This document shows, piece after piece, positions 26,595 through 36,362 of a DNA stretch of 64,000 bases (position 1 is its first letter; every line of letters begins with the position of its first letter). The notes below the pieces were generated by a model, which saw only the letters and a program-made list of their open reading frames with translations, did not search any database and had not been told where the DNA came from. The translations under genes and the position numbers were made by a program. This stretch comes from Desulfovirgula sp. GTDB taxonomy: Bacteria; Bacillota; Desulfotomaculia; Desulfotomaculales; Desulfovirgulaceae. The stretch is taken from positions 1-64,000 of the forward strand of contig DYEX01000142.1 in assembly GCA_020725525.1 (NCBI GenBank), in the 5' to 3' direction.

Positions 26595-28424
26595 TTAATC
26601 CCTGGCGCTGTGCTCTTCTTCCCCAGCCTGTTTCATCAGGGCGGCAAATTCTTCTGCCTCCAGGGTTTCCTTCTCAAAGAGGGTTTTGGCCACCAGGTGC
26701 AGTGTATCCATGTGCTTTTCCAAAAGCTCTTTGGCACGGTTGTAACAGCCTTCAATCATGCGGCGGACTTCCTTGTCGATGGCCGCGGCCACCTCTTCGC
26801 CGTAGTTCCGGTCCCGGGCCAGATCCCGTCCCAAAAAAATTGTTTCCTGTTTGCGCCCCAGGGTCATGGGACCAAGTTCCTCACTCATCCCGTACTCCAT
26901 AACCATGCGGCGCACAATTTCGGTGGCCCGTTCCAGGTCGTTCTGGGCGCCGGTGCTGATTTCCTTTAACACCAGGGCCTCCGCCACCCGGCCGGCCAAA
27001 AGCATGGTCACCTGATCCAGAAGCATGGAGCGGGTCATATAATAGCGGTCTTCCTTGGGCAACAGAAGAGTATACCCCCCGGCCCTGCCCCGGGGAATAA
27101 TGGAAACCTTGTGCACCGGGTCCGTGTTGGGCAGGAGATAACCCACCACCGCATGACCGGCTTCATGATAGGAAACCAGTTTCTTTTCCTGGTCGCTGAT
27201 GACCTTGGATTTTTTCTCCGGACCGGCAATCACCCTTTCAATGGAATCTTCCAGTTCCTGCATGGTGATCTGGTTTTTATTGTTACGAGCGGCTAAAAGG
27301 GCGGCCTCGTTCACCAGGTTGGCCAGGTCGGCACCGGTAAAACCGGGGGTGCGCCTGGCCAGGACATCCAGGTCCACATCGGGAGCCAGTGGCTTGCCCC
27401 GCACATGCACCTTGAGGATCTCCTTGCGGCCCGCGACGTCCGGAATGTCCACCACCACCTGCCGGTCAAAACGGCCGGGCCGCAACAGGGCGGGATCGAG
27501 GATGTCCGGCCGGTTGGTGGCGGCAATGATAATGATTCCTTCGTTGGGGCTGAAACCATCCATTTCCACCAGGAGCTGGTTCAGGGTTTGCTCCCGCTCG
27601 TCGTGACCGCCGCCCAGTCCCGCCCCCCGCTGCCGGCCCACGGCATCAATCTCGTCAATGAAAACAATACAGGGGGCGTTTTTCTTGGCCTGATCAAAGA
27701 GGTCCCGTACCCGGGAAGCACCTACACCGACAAACATCTCCACAAAATCCGAACCGCTGATGCTGAAAAAGGGCACACCGGCTTCCCCGGCCACGGCCCT
27801 GGCCAGAAGGGTTTTTCCCGTCCCGGGCGGTCCATAGAGGAGAACCCCTTTGGGAATACGGGCCCCCAGCTCGGTGAACTTTTTCGGGTTTTTCAAAAAC
27901 TCCACAATCTCCTCCAGCTCTTCCTTGACCTCATCGGCACCGGCTACATCAGCAAAGGTTACCCGTTTTTTATCGTCGGTATGCAGGCGGGCCCTGCTTT
28001 TGCCGAAGGACATCACCCGGTTGCCCCCGCCCTGGGTCTGCTGCATCATGAAGAAGAAGAGCAACACGAAAATCAGGATGGGCAGAAGGCTGGTCAGGAT
28101 ATTGGCCCACCACCCTGGAGAGGGCGGTTCCTGATTTTTAATACTAACACCCTTATCTAACAAAAAAGAGGACAGCTCGGCATCATTTTTCAGCCCCACC
28201 ACCTGAAAGTTCACGCCGCTTTTCGTTTTTCCGGAAATCAGGTTGGTGTTGTCGCGAGCCTGAATGGTCACTTCCTGCACCTGGCCCTGGTTTACCGCCC
28301 GGATGAACTCGTCGTAACGCCATTCCTCAATACCACTGGTAGGTGGCTGGGTATACTTAATTAACATTATAATAACCAGCACGATCAGCAGGTAGATGCT
28401 CAAATTTTTCAGGACCTTGCTCAA
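26595..28424 (-). CDS. ftsH: ATP-dependent zinc metalloprotease FtsH
   Basis: Membrane-bound AAA+ protease that degrades misfolded membrane and regulatory proteins. The 609 residues have two membrane segments (residues about 6-24 and 105-125) flanking an extracytoplasmic domain. The AAA domain shows Walker [15 protein letters not shown], Walker [12 protein letters not shown] and the [23 protein letters not shown]. The protease motif is HEAGH. The chosen start is a TTG at 28424 with GAGAGGAG upstream. A further frame extends to 28445 but would place the ribosome site inside the gene. A good promoter lies at 28473-28501. hpt, usually between tilS and ftsH in Bacillus, is absent here. Confidence 0.97.
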   Translation of the reverse strand: MSKVLKNLSIYLLIVLVIIMLIKYTQPPTSGIEEWRYDEFIRAVNQGQVQEVTIQARDNTNLISGKTKSGVNFQVVGLKNDAELSSFLLDKGVSIKNQEPPSPGWWANILTSLLPILIFVLLFFFMMQQTQGGGNRVMSFGKSRARLHTDDKKRVTFADVAGADEVKEELEEIVEFLKNPKKFTELGARIPKGVLLYGPPGTGKTLLARAVAGEAGVPFFSISGSDFVEMFVGVGASRVRDLFDQAKKNAPCIVFIDEIDAVGRQRGAGLGGGHDEREQTLNQLLVEMDGFSPNEGIIIIAATNRPDILDPALLRPGRFDRQVVVDIPDVAGRKEILKVHVRGKPLAPDVDLDVLARRTPGFTGADLANLVNEAALLAARNNKNQITMQELEDSIERVIAGPEKKSKVISDQEKKLVSYHEAGHAVVGYLLPNTDPVHKVSIIPRGRAGGYTLLLPKEDRYYMTRSMLLDQVTMLLAGRVAEALVLKEISTGAQNDLERATEIVRRMVMEYGMSEELGPMTLGRKQETIFLGRDLARDRNYGEEVAAAIDKEVRRMIEGCYNRAKELLEKHMDTLHLVAKTLFEKETLEAEEFAALMKQAGEEEHSARD

Positions 28425-28472
28425 AAAAGCCACTCCTCTCAACAAAGCCAGTCACATTCAACCATAAGTGTA

Positions 28473-28501
28473 ATTTTAACATATTTACGGTCCTGTTTCA
28501 A
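28473..28501 (-). promoter_or_regulatory. Promoter of ftsH
   Basis: On the minus strand TTGAAA (28496-28501) and TAAAAT (28473-28478) are 17 bases apart, a good sigma-A type match. The -35 overlaps the stop codon of tilS. Confidence 0.75.
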
Positions 28502-29919
28502 TTATTTAAACGCGCTTGCGCTTCTCCCTCCACCATTTGCAGGTAAAGACACCTTTTTGTACCGGGGGTAATCTTCCATGGTTCGCCGGGACGCACTCCC
28601 CCCACCCAGATAATTTCGTCCCCGGCCACAACCAGGGGCAGGTAATCCCGCTCTTCCCGGGGAATCCCCTGGTCAATGAGAAACTTTTTTAATTTCGTGC
28701 CGGCAGCCATACCCAGGGGGTGAAACCGGTCTCCATCCCGTCGCCGGCGGACGGTCAGCGGACCGGGTATGGTATCATAATCCAGCAGAGCTTCCCGGGC
28801 AGAAAGAGTCCGGGGATCAGGGGCCTCGGTAATGGAAATGAGCCGGGCGCGGATGGAAGAATTAATCTCTGGAATACAGGTTATGCCCGGCACCACCAGG
28901 GGATAACTGTAATAGGGCACACCAGGAGCATCACCCCCCATCCAAAGGCGCAAAGCCTGACCCTGGCGGGACGCCCGCACCCCCCGGGGAAGTTCCACCA
29001 CTTTACCCCCGGCAGGGTTGTGCAGAAGGGCCAGCAGGGACTCCACCTGAAGAAAAGACAAATCTCCATCCGTCCCGGTGAGGTGACGCCAGGCCCGGCG
29101 AAAAACACGGCGCACGAGGGCCAGGGGAGCAGACAGCAACTCGGGAACAGCCAGGAGCAGGGAATGCTCCCTTTCCGTTTTTAATGCCCGTTCATAAAGA
29201 AGGGCGGTCTGCTCTTCAAGATAATCGTTCTCTTCCCGGCAGATATGCCCCAGGTGAACCAGAGCCTCAACCAGCCGGGGGTTATACCCGGCTTCCAAAT
29301 GGGGAATTAATTCCAAACGAATGCGGTTACGGGTGTAAATCGTCTTTTTGTTGGAAACATCCTCTCGCACGGGCAGGGAGTGCTGGCGGCAATAGAGCTC
29401 GATTTCACGCCGGCGGACGCCTAGAAGGGGGCGGATATACTTTTCCCGCACGGGGGGAATGCCCTTCAAACCGGCCAGTCCCGTACCGCGCAGAAAATTA
29501 AATAAAATGGTTTCGGCCTGATCATCGGCGTGATGCCCCAGGGCCACCCGGGAGGCGCCAATGTTCTGGGCCACTTCCTCAAAAAAGCGGTAACGCACCT
29601 GGCGGGCCGCTTCCTGGGCCGAAAGGCCGGCACGTTCCCGGTAAGCAGGCACGTCAAATTCCTCCACGTACACCGGCAACCCCAGGTTGCCGGCCAGTTC
29701 TTCCACCAGACGGGCATCGGCCCGGGCCTCTTCACCGCGAAACATATGGTTTAAATGGGCCACGGCCAGGGAAATCCGCAGTTCCTTTTGCATGCGCCAG
29801 AGCAAATGCAAAAGAGCCACCGAATCGGGGCCGCCGGAGACCCCGACCAGCACCGTATCCCCGGGGGAGATCATGCGGAATTTATCCATAAACAAGCGTA
29901 CATCCTGCTCCAGACCCAT
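28498..29919 (-). CDS. tilS: tRNA(Ile)-lysidine synthetase
   Basis: Converts the wobble cytidine of the AUA-reading tRNA-Ile to lysidine using ATP and lysine. The 473 residues carry the PP-loop VGVSGGPDSVALLHLL, AHLNHMFRGEEARAD, the GHHADDQAETILFNFLRG block and a C-terminal tRNA-binding TilS_C domain (RRRDGDRFHPLGMAAGTKLKKFLID). The chosen start is the ATG at 29919 with GGGGAG upstream; the frame stays open 15 codons further. Its position between spoIIE and ftsH is the usual Bacillota order. Confidence 0.95.
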   Translation of the reverse strand: MGLEQDVRLFMDKFRMISPGDTVLVGVSGGPDSVALLHLLWRMQKELRISLAVAHLNHMFRGEEARADARLVEELAGNLGLPVYVEEFDVPAYRERAGLSAQEAARQVRYRFFEEVAQNIGASRVALGHHADDQAETILFNFLRGTGLAGLKGIPPVREKYIRPLLGVRRREIELYCRQHSLPVREDVSNKKTIYTRNRIRLELIPHLEAGYNPRLVEALVHLGHICREENDYLEEQTALLYERALKTEREHSLLLAVPELLSAPLALVRRVFRRAWRHLTGTDGDLSFLQVESLLALLHNPAGGKVVELPRGVRASRQGQALRLWMGGDAPGVPYYSYPLVVPGITCIPEINSSIRARLISITEAPDPRTLSAREALLDYDTIPGPLTVRRRRDGDRFHPLGMAAGTKLKKFLIDQGIPREERDYLPLVVAGDEIIWVGGVRPGEPWKITPGTKRCLYLQMVEGEAQARLNN

Positions 29920-30067
29920 CCCCGGCACTCCCCAATACGCTTCCGAAATACAACAATTCCACAAATAATAGCTTTTTCCTTCCCGGTGGTAGAAAATGTG
30001 TTATCCATCGCACAAGAAAAAAAACCCCGCAGGGCCTTGTAGTCTAACAGCTATTATTTTAAGTATT

Positions 30068-32512
30068 TTAAGCCTTTTCCACCCGGGTTACCAGCACGGT
30101 CATATCATCGGCGTTTTGTTTTCCCCCGCCGGCCCCGGTTTGGGCCAGCTTGAGCAGCAGATCGGCCATTTCCTGTGGGCTAAACTCGCTTATTTCCTGC
30201 AGCACGCCAATCAGCCAGTCTCCTTTATCCCCCGAACCGCGGCAGGAATCGATGATCCCATCGCTGACCATCACCAGCATGTCCCCTTCCTGAAGGGTCC
30301 TGGCCACGGAAGCCACGTCAATGTCCCTGATAATGCCCACCGGCAGTGAACTGGTGCGGATCATGCTCACCCGCCTGTTTCTAATCAGAAAGGTTGGCGG
30401 GGCACCGATCTTGACAAATTCAGCCTGGCCTTCATAAAGATCCAGCATGGTCATGTCCAGGGTGGCAAAAGTTTCCCCGGGAGAACGGAGAATCATGATG
30501 GTATTAACAGTTTTTACCGCCAGGTTCCGGTCCAGCCCCGTTTCTAAAAGCCTGCCCAGCAAGGATACGGCCGTACTGCTTTCCAGGGCAGCCTCCGGAC
30601 CGCTGCCCATGCCGTCACTCAGGACCAGGGCAAACTTGCCTTCCCTTAATTGAAAGAGGGCATAGCTGTCCCCGGAAATGGCGCTGCCGCTCTTACCCGC
30701 GGCGGCCACCCCCACATTGAGGGCAAACTTCAGACCATTATACAGGCGAAAGGTGCACCACCGGGCAGGAGCCATAACGGGACACTGACTGAAAGGTAAG
30801 ACGAAAGTCTCCCCCATTAACCGGGATACCAGCGCCACCAGATCCCTGCATTCATCCTGACGCCTGCAGGTGCTGCGGGTGAGCACAATTTCCGTCCTGT
30901 CGTTCCCCTGACGCAGAATCCGCACTTCAGCCACCGGCACTCCCGCCTGCTTGAGTTTTTGCTTGAGCAACTGCTCGTCACCGGTGAGGGATTGCACCTC
31001 AAATTCCAGTTCAGACGAAAGGTTCTCAATTATCCGGGCCACACCCTTTAATTGTTCGGAAACAATCTCCCTGCTTTCGGCCAATCGCTTCAACCAGTAA
31101 CGGTTGAGTTTATACGTTTCATACAGGCAGGTCACGGTAATGGCCAGTTCCTTCGGGCGGGAACAACGTCTTTTGAGCGTTTCCGGCAGGTCCGCTCCGG
31201 TAACCTGCCCATATATTTCTACCATGGTAAAAAGATCTAGCAGGCTCTGGTAGGTGCGAAAAAATTCCCACTCCCAGCAGGTGCGGTAAAGGCCACAACC
31301 CTGGCAAACCTTAGTGGCAATTTCGTTAAACAATGACTGCAGGGCCGGTTCTTCCTGTTCTTGAGGGGTGGTCGCACAGCTCTGACTGAAACTGCGGGAA
31401 AGCTCGTCGAAAACCAGGGACCAGTTGCGCATGCGCCCGGCAACCACCGCCTGCACCCTGTCCGGAGCAGACGCCGCCCCCTGCACCCTTAAAACCACGG
31501 GGAACAGGGATTTACTCAAACAGCCGATGTAGCGGCCCGGGATGAGTAGAAAAAGCAACACGGCCAGGGCAGTTTCCCCCATTACCGCAGTCAGATCCCC
31601 GAAATTAGCCAGGTAAACGGATAAAATGACGTTGCTCAGAAGAAAACCTAAAGCAACCCCGGGCCTGCCAAAACCCCGGCACAGCCCGGCCAGCAATCCC
31701 GCAAAGGAGTAGCCGCCAATCATGGCCGGGACTGCGGTATAAACCAGCCCCGGAAGGATGCCCACCACCGCCCCCACGGCAGCACCCAGCCCCACGCCGC
31801 CCAGCAGGGCTGCCAGCAAAATGATCAGCCGGCTTAAGAGCCCCTTTAAGGTTATCATGGCCACCTGCAAATCGCCTGTGCCGGCCACCACCGCCGCCAG
31901 CAGCACCAGCATGGAAAACAACTCTTCTCCCGTCAAGGAGGCCAGGCCGGTAAGCTTGTCCAGGGTAGGAAGGCCCGACAGGAAAACCAGGGTTAAAAGG
32001 GCGGCAAACCCGCCTTCAAAAAAGATGGTAATATACTGGTAAGGAGACGGCCCGGTAAAGGCCAGCACGCCTGCTTTGATGACTACAGTCAGGGAAAAAA
32101 CGGCAGCCGCTGCCACCAGCTGCGGCCTTTTAATGCCGCAGGGCATGGCCTGCACCAGGAGCCAGGTAAACGCCACGGTACCCAGTGCCCCGGCCAGGGA
32201 AAGACCGGAGCTGACGGTGGCCAGGCCGGCACCCGCCCCCAAAAGGGCGGCCGGTCCGGCCGCAGGAAAGGTACGGGTCGCAGCGGCCACAAAGGCAGCC
32301 GCGCAGGGAACAATCTCACCCAGCAGAACGGCCCGGCCCAAAAAAAAGCCGGTAAGCAGTAAAAGTAATCCCTCGCGGGTCAGGAACATTTCCCCCGCCC
32401 CGCCGGAAAAAAACCACCAGCGTTTTCGTTTTTTCGGCAAACGCTTTTTTTCTCTACCCTGTCCTGCCCGCTGGTAGGGATAGACGTTGATTTCCTCCGA
32501 CACTACTGCCAC
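30068..32512 (-). CDS. spoIIE: Stage II sporulation protein E, PP2C phosphatase
   Basis: Dephosphorylates SpoIIAA to activate sigma-F in the forespore and acts at the polar septum. The 814 residues begin with a basic cytoplasmic stretch, then about ten hydrophobic segments (residues 40-330), a central regulatory region and a C-terminal PP2C domain. Metal-site motifs are LSDGMGSGPEAALES, LVMVSDGIIDS and NADDMTVLV. The start is GTG at 32512. A candidate promoter with a TGTCGAA Spo0A box is upstream, fitting control of spoIIE in Bacillus. A weak terminator-like element with eight T lies near 30008-30045. This gene shows that the right-arm organism forms, or once formed, endospores. Confidence 0.96.
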   Translation of the reverse strand: MAVVSEEINVYPYQRAGQGREKKRLPKKRKRWWFFSGGAGEMFLTREGLLLLLTGFFLGRAVLLGEIVPCAAAFVAAATRTFPAAGPAALLGAGAGLATVSSGLSLAGALGTVAFTWLLVQAMPCGIKRPQLVAAAAVFSLTVVIKAGVLAFTGPSPYQYITIFFEGGFAALLTLVFLSGLPTLDKLTGLASLTGEELFSMLVLLAAVVAGTGDLQVAMITLKGLLSRLIILLAALLGGVGLGAAVGAVVGILPGLVYTAVPAMIGGYSFAGLLAGLCRGFGRPGVALGFLLSNVILSVYLANFGDLTAVMGETALAVLLFLLIPGRYIGCLSKSLFPVVLRVQGAASAPDRVQAVVAGRMRNWSLVFDELSRSFSQSCATTPQEQEEPALQSLFNEIATKVCQGCGLYRTCWEWEFFRTYQSLLDLFTMVEIYGQVTGADLPETLKRRCSRPKELAITVTCLYETYKLNRYWLKRLAESREIVSEQLKGVARIIENLSSELEFEVQSLTGDEQLLKQKLKQAGVPVAEVRILRQGNDRTEIVLTRSTCRRQDECRDLVALVSRLMGETFVLPFSQCPVMAPARWCTFRLYNGLKFALNVGVAAAGKSGSAISGDSYALFQLREGKFALVLSDGMGSGPEAALESSTAVSLLGRLLETGLDRNLAVKTVNTIMILRSPGETFATLDMTMLDLYEGQAEFVKIGAPPTFLIRNRRVSMIRTSSLPVGIIRDIDVASVARTLQEGDMLVMVSDGIIDSCRGSGDKGDWLIGVLQEISEFSPQEMADLLLKLAQTGAGGGKQNADDMTVLVTRVEKA

Positions 32513-32536
32513 CCCTTATTCTTCCCTTAATTGAAC

Positions 32537-32602
32537 ATTATAGTACAGGGGGTGGGCAATATATGTCATCATTGGTAAATTACTACACTTTTTCTTTCGA
32601 CA
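32537..32602 (-). promoter_or_regulatory. spoIIE promoter with candidate Spo0A box
   Basis: On the minus strand a TATAAT -10 lies at 32537-32542 with no good -35 at normal spacing, as known for Spo0A-activated spoIIE in Bacillus. A TGTCGAA heptamer, a match to the TGNCGAA Spo0A box, lies at 32596-32602, about 65-70 bases upstream of the likely transcription start and inside the 3' end of the ppx gene. Confidence 0.55.
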
Positions 32603-33474
32603 CCGGACGCGGCCCGGATGGCCAGCCCGTGCATAATGTCGGCTTCGCTCACCTGCAGAGACGGCAGGCCCAGTTCATGCAGCACCAGACGCACAATGCG
32701 CACTCCGGCGGTGATAATGTCGGCCCTTTCCGGTTGCAGTCCGGGCAGGCTGCGCCGTTCTTCCGGCGTACATCTGGAAAGGATGTCCAGTATTGTTTCC
32801 ACTTCCGCGCGGGAAAGCACGAAACCGTGCACCCGCCTGGGGTCATAAACCGCCAGTTTTTGCGCCATGGCCGCACACGTGGTAACCGTGCCACCCACAC
32901 CCACCAGGCGCCGGGGAGAGCTGAGCCGGACCTGGTCCAGCGTGGGCGAGAGAAGACGGCTGATGGCGGCATCGTCATGCCCTCCCTCGGTCATGCGTAC
33001 CGCACCCACATTGACGCTGCGGCAAAAAAGGGACCCGTCCTGCTGCCAGATAAATTCGGTGCTCCCGCCACCGACGTCCATAACCAGCAGGCCCGCCGGA
33101 TCTACCTTAAGACCGTACTGGACTCCTAAATAACTGAGATAGGCCTCCTCTTCCCCGGAAAGAACTGCGACCTCTAAACCGATCCGCCGGGCGGCCTGCA
33201 GGAACTCTTCCCGGTTGCGGGCATCCCGCACGGCACTGGTAGCCGCAGCCACCACACACTCCACCTGCAGGAGGTGTATGCGTTCCAGATAATGCTTCAG
33301 GGTCTCACAGGTGCGGGCAATGGCGTCTTTCTGCAAGTACCCGGAGCCAATTCCTTCCCCCAGCCTGGTGGTCACCAGATCAAAATGAACTACCCTTCCC
33401 ACTCCCATCCGGTCCACCTCGGCTACCATTAAACGGGTGGAATTGGTCCCGATATCAATAACCGCCACGCGCAT
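32569..33474 (-). CDS. Ppx/GppA phosphatase family protein
   Basis: A 301-residue ASKHA-fold protein of the exopolyphosphatase/pppGpp phosphatase family. It likely hydrolyses polyphosphate or pppGpp. The motifs are VAVIDIGTNSTRLMVAEV at the N-terminus, AAATSAVRDARNREEFL, VMDVGGGSTEFIWQ and VGVGGTVTTCAAM. The length fits short single-domain GppA-like proteins (about 300) rather than the long Ppx (about 500). The ATG at 33474 has AAAGGAG upstream and is preferred to the in-frame codon two triplets earlier. It lies between the S1-domain gene and spoIIE. Confidence 0.88.
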   Translation of the reverse strand: MRVAVIDIGTNSTRLMVAEVDRMGVGRVVHFDLVTTRLGEGIGSGYLQKDAIARTCETLKHYLERIHLLQVECVVAAATSAVRDARNREEFLQAARRIGLEVAVLSGEEEAYLSYLGVQYGLKVDPAGLLVMDVGGGSTEFIWQQDGSLFCRSVNVGAVRMTEGGHDDAAISRLLSPTLDQVRLSSPRRLVGVGGTVTTCAAMAQKLAVYDPRRVHGFVLSRAEVETILDILSRCTPEERRSLPGLQPERADIITAGVRIVRLVLHELGLPSLQVSEADIMHGLAIRAASGVERKSVVIYQ

Positions 33475-33501
33475 AACCAAACTCCTTTCTCTCCCAAAAC
33501 T

Positions 33502-33528
33502 AAAAAAGCATTCCCTTTTCGGAATGCT
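33502..33528 (-). terminator. Intrinsic terminator after the S1-domain gene
   Basis: Perfect 8-base-pair stem AGCATTCC/GGAATGCT with a 6-base loop and a run of six T on the minus strand. It ends transcription of the divIC-S1 pair before ppx. Confidence 0.88.
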
Positions 33529-33569
33529 GTTATAACCTGACCAATCTTGCGGCTGATTATTTGCTGCTG

Positions 33570-33959
33570 CTAAACCAGCCGCCGCCCGGAGCCCCGGCCG
33601 CCCCGCTTGGCATCAAGGCTCCTGCGCAGGGACTGCTGTAATTCTTCGCTTTCTTTAAGGAAACGGCTCAGCTTTTCCTCAAAGGAAGGCTCAAACCGCC
33701 TGCGCCGGGATGACCTCTCCCCGAAATCCCTGGCCTGCCTGATGGAAAGCCCGATTTTCCCGCGGGAATCAACAGATATAACTTTCACTGTCACCCGGTC
33801 ATTGATCTTTAAAAAGTCGTTGATGTCTTTAACGTATTCGTCGGCCACTTCGGAAATGTGCACCAGACCGGTTTCACCACCGGGAAGCTGGACAAAGGCC
33901 CCGAAGTTAGCAATACCGGTCACCACGCCTTCTAAAACGTTCCCCACCTCTACCGGCAT
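33570..33959 (-). CDS. yabR: S1 RNA-binding domain protein, YabR-like
   Basis: A 129-residue protein with one S1 domain (residues 1-75: VEVGNVLEGVVTGIANFGAF, LVHISEVADEYV, DSRGKIGLSIRQA) and a basic Arg/Ser-rich tail. In Bacillus the equivalent YabR follows divIC, exactly as here. The family is related to general stress protein 13 and associates with RNA or ribosomes. No strong ribosome site is near the ATG; a GGGGAGG lies about 14 bases upstream. The function of the family is not well defined. Confidence 0.85.
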   Translation of the reverse strand: MPVEVGNVLEGVVTGIANFGAFVQLPGGETGLVHISEVADEYVKDINDFLKINDRVTVKVISVDSRGKIGLSIRQARDFGERSSRRRRFEPSFEEKLSRFLKESEELQQSLRRSLDAKRGGRGSGRRLV

Positions 33960-34160
33960 AACCTGCGGTTTGGCCTCCCCCTGTGTTGAAAACCTTGGTT
34001 AATTATATGCCTGAAAAAGTAAAAGTGTCAAGAAAGATTTTAATTACCCCAGAACATCCCCACTGTTCCCGCCGTCGCTTTTACCGGCACCGGACGATGC
34101 TTCGTGGTCTGCCCCCGGAGTCCCGGCGGCTTATCTCCAAGAACAACGGGAAAGCTTTAG

Positions 34161-34514
34161 TTAATTCTGCGGCTTCACCGGTACAATGCGTGCTTCTCCC
34201 GGCTTCACCAGGCCCAGGCGCTCCCTGGCCACCTGCTCTATGTACTCATCCGACTGCACCAGTTTAAGCTGCTGTTTTAACTCCGCATTTTTCTTCTGCA
34301 GTTCCGTTAGCTGAGCCTGGAGTTGCTGCAGGTCCTGCTGCATGGCATCCAGGCGGTGGAACTGGGAAAAAAACGAGAGCAAAAGGTAACAAAGGAGAAC
34401 CAACACCAGCAAGCCGGGCAGCCGGTTTTTGTTGAAACGCAGGCGCCGGCGCCCGCTGCCAGACCGGAACCGCGACGGGAAAAACTCGCTCTTATGGTGG
34501 ATATAAGAAATCAC
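34161..34514 (-). CDS. divIC: Cell division protein DivIC/FtsB
   Basis: A 117-residue bitopic membrane protein. A basic cytoplasmic N-terminus (residues 1-30) is followed by one membrane segment (LPGLLVLVLLCYLLLSFF) and an extracytoplasmic coiled coil (DLQQLQAQLTELQKKNAELKQQL). The conserved tail reads EYIEQVARERLGLVKPGE. It forms the septal complex with FtsL and DivIB. In Bacillus it directly follows yabQ; here the microcompartment cassette separates them. The 200-base gap to the S1 gene (33960-34160) shows no gene. Confidence 0.92.
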   Translation of the reverse strand: MISYIHHKSEFFPSRFRSGSGRRRLRFNKNRLPGLLVLVLLCYLLLSFFSQFHRLDAMQQDLQQLQAQLTELQKKNAELKQQLKLVQSDEYIEQVARERLGLVKPGEARIVPVKPQN

Positions 34515-34706
34515 TGTCCGGCACCTCCCTGATTAGGGCCCACCGGTTGCCGCCCAGGGTAAATAACCACCTTTGCCTGGCCTTTTGCGGATATTTTCAG
34601 GCTGATCTTATCAGGGTTATATTCTTTCTACGTCCAGTATCAAAAATCCTTTCCTGAATAAAAAAAGCACCCTATATTTTGTTAATCCACCACAGTTTAA
34701 AAAAGT

Positions 34707-36341
34707 CTATTCGCTGCGGCTAGCTGTAACAATCTGCCGGTAGCGGCTGGGAGGAACGCCCATGGCGCGGCCGAAAACCCGGCTGAAATAGTTGGGATCG
34801 GAGTATCCCACCTGTCGCCCCACTTCTCCCACGGGTAAATCCGACTCGGCCAGCAATTTTTTAGCCTTCTCAATACGCACGCGCAGCACGTATTCTGAAA
34901 AAGTACATCCCACCTGTTCTTTGAAAGCCCGGCTGAAATAATCCGGACTCAGGAAAATTATTCGCGACAGATCGGCGAGGGAAATCTCCCGTTGATAGTT
35001 TTCGTGTATATAAGCCAGTGCCCTTTTAACCGCCCCGGTCACCACTTTACCAGCTTGTTCTCCAAAACAGTTGTTGCCTGATAATGCCAGATCTACCAAC
35101 CATTCTTCCAGCTCTTCAACTGAGAGACACAGGGAAAGCCGGCGGGCAAATTTGTTATAAGCGTGTACCATTTCCTCCGCATGTTCCCCGTAGCTTCCCA
35201 TACCACGCGAGAAAGCCACCAGCACGCCCATCAGCCGGGCCTTAATCAAGTGGAGATCAGTACCCCGACCTTCAAATACGGAAATCAAAAATTCCCGAAA
35301 CATCCGGCGGGCTTCTTCCGCGTCACCGCTGCGTAAGACTTCTAATAATTCCCTTTCACGGGACGCATAAACTCCTCCATCCTTATCAACCTTACGCTCC
35401 AGCTCGTCCACGTGTACCACTTGCTCGGGCCCCAGATAGAACATACCGAGGTGAGCTGCGGTCTGAGCCTCCCAGGCCGCACGGGGCAGCTGGCTGATAT
35501 CCTCACAGAAACGAGCCAGCCCAACAGTCACCCCAAGGGAAAGCCTGTCCGCAGCAGTTTCGATGATATCGTTTGCCAGCTGGCGCAAACGCTGTCCCTG
35601 TTCCTGTTCCGGCCCCCGGTTCCCCCACAGGCCAATCAACATACGATCGCTGATCGGCAGGCATAACCCAAAGGGATGCCGGTTTAAGGCTTCTTCCACC
35701 AGCCTTTGTAATTGGTAGCGGAGCAACTCGAACCTGGTCAGGGAAGCAGGACTGCTCTCGAGCCGGTTTTCCATGCAAATACCGAAAGCAACCCGGGGTA
35801 ACACCTCCAGCTGTACCAGCCGGGCCTGCTGTTCCACTGCGGCCCGATCTTCCCACAAACCCCAGATAAGCCCCAGGCCGAGGTTAACCCGCAGCCAGGG
35901 AAGAGCCTCAGCCAGTTGTTCCTGCAACTTTTTGTGTTCACTTTGCTCTTCCCGCTCCCTCAGAAGCTGGAGCCGCGTATTTCTTAATACATCTACCAGT
36001 TCCTGGGCACGTATGGGCTTGAGCAGGAAATCGACCACCCCGATGCGCAGGGCCTCCTGGACATAATCAAATTCGTTATAAGCGGTAAGGAAAATGATGG
36101 CACTGGTGGGCAAAATTTCTCTTATTTCCCGCGCAGCGGTCAACCCGTCCATCCCGGGCATCTTAATATCCAGCAAAATGATGTCCGGCCGCAGTTCCCC
36201 AGCCATCTGTACAGCCTGGCGACCGTTCCGGGCTTCACCCACCACTTTAATCGACACTTCTGCCCGTTCAAGTATCAGGCGGATGGCCTGCCTTTCCAGG
36301 TGCTCGTCGTCTACAACCAGAAGGCCCATTTCATTTTCCAT
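34707..36341 (-). CDS. Response regulator with AraC-type DNA-binding domain
   Basis: A 544-residue two-component response regulator. The receiver domain (residues 1-125) has the acidic pair in VVDDEHLERQ, the phospho-acceptor Asp in DIILLDIKMPGMDG and the Lys in LLKPIRAQ. A central region of about 300 residues is YesN-like with helical character. The C-terminal 100 residues form the double HTH of AraC proteins (ISLADLSRIIFLSPDYFSRAF, LPVGEVGRQVGYSDPNYFSRVF). The ATG at 36341 follows the kinase gene after 21 bases, so they are one operon driven from 37.7 kb. It should activate the adjacent microcompartment operon; possible targets are the 14-base direct repeats at 55231-55258. Confidence 0.92.
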   Translation of the reverse strand: MENEMGLLVVDDEHLERQAIRLILERAEVSIKVVGEARNGRQAVQMAGELRPDIILLDIKMPGMDGLTAAREIREILPTSAIIFLTAYNEFDYVQEALRIGVVDFLLKPIRAQELVDVLRNTRLQLLREREEQSEHKKLQEQLAEALPWLRVNLGLGLIWGLWEDRAAVEQQARLVQLEVLPRVAFGICMENRLESSPASLTRFELLRYQLQRLVEEALNRHPFGLCLPISDRMLIGLWGNRGPEQEQGQRLRQLANDIIETAADRLSLGVTVGLARFCEDISQLPRAAWEAQTAAHLGMFYLGPEQVVHVDELERKVDKDGGVYASRERELLEVLRSGDAEEARRMFREFLISVFEGRGTDLHLIKARLMGVLVAFSRGMGSYGEHAEEMVHAYNKFARRLSLCLSVEELEEWLVDLALSGNNCFGEQAGKVVTGAVKRALAYIHENYQREISLADLSRIIFLSPDYFSRAFKEQVGCTFSEYVLRVRIEKAKKLLAESDLPVGEVGRQVGYSDPNYFSRVFGRAMGVPPSRYRQIVTASRSE

Positions 36342-36362
36342 AATAATCTCCTTCCGAAAACA

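Noticed and set aside
33960-34160. tRNA genes between divIC/S1 and spoIIE, as found in Bacillus
   Set aside because: No cloverleaf or T-loop-like GTTCRA sequence with a matching acceptor stem was found in these gaps.
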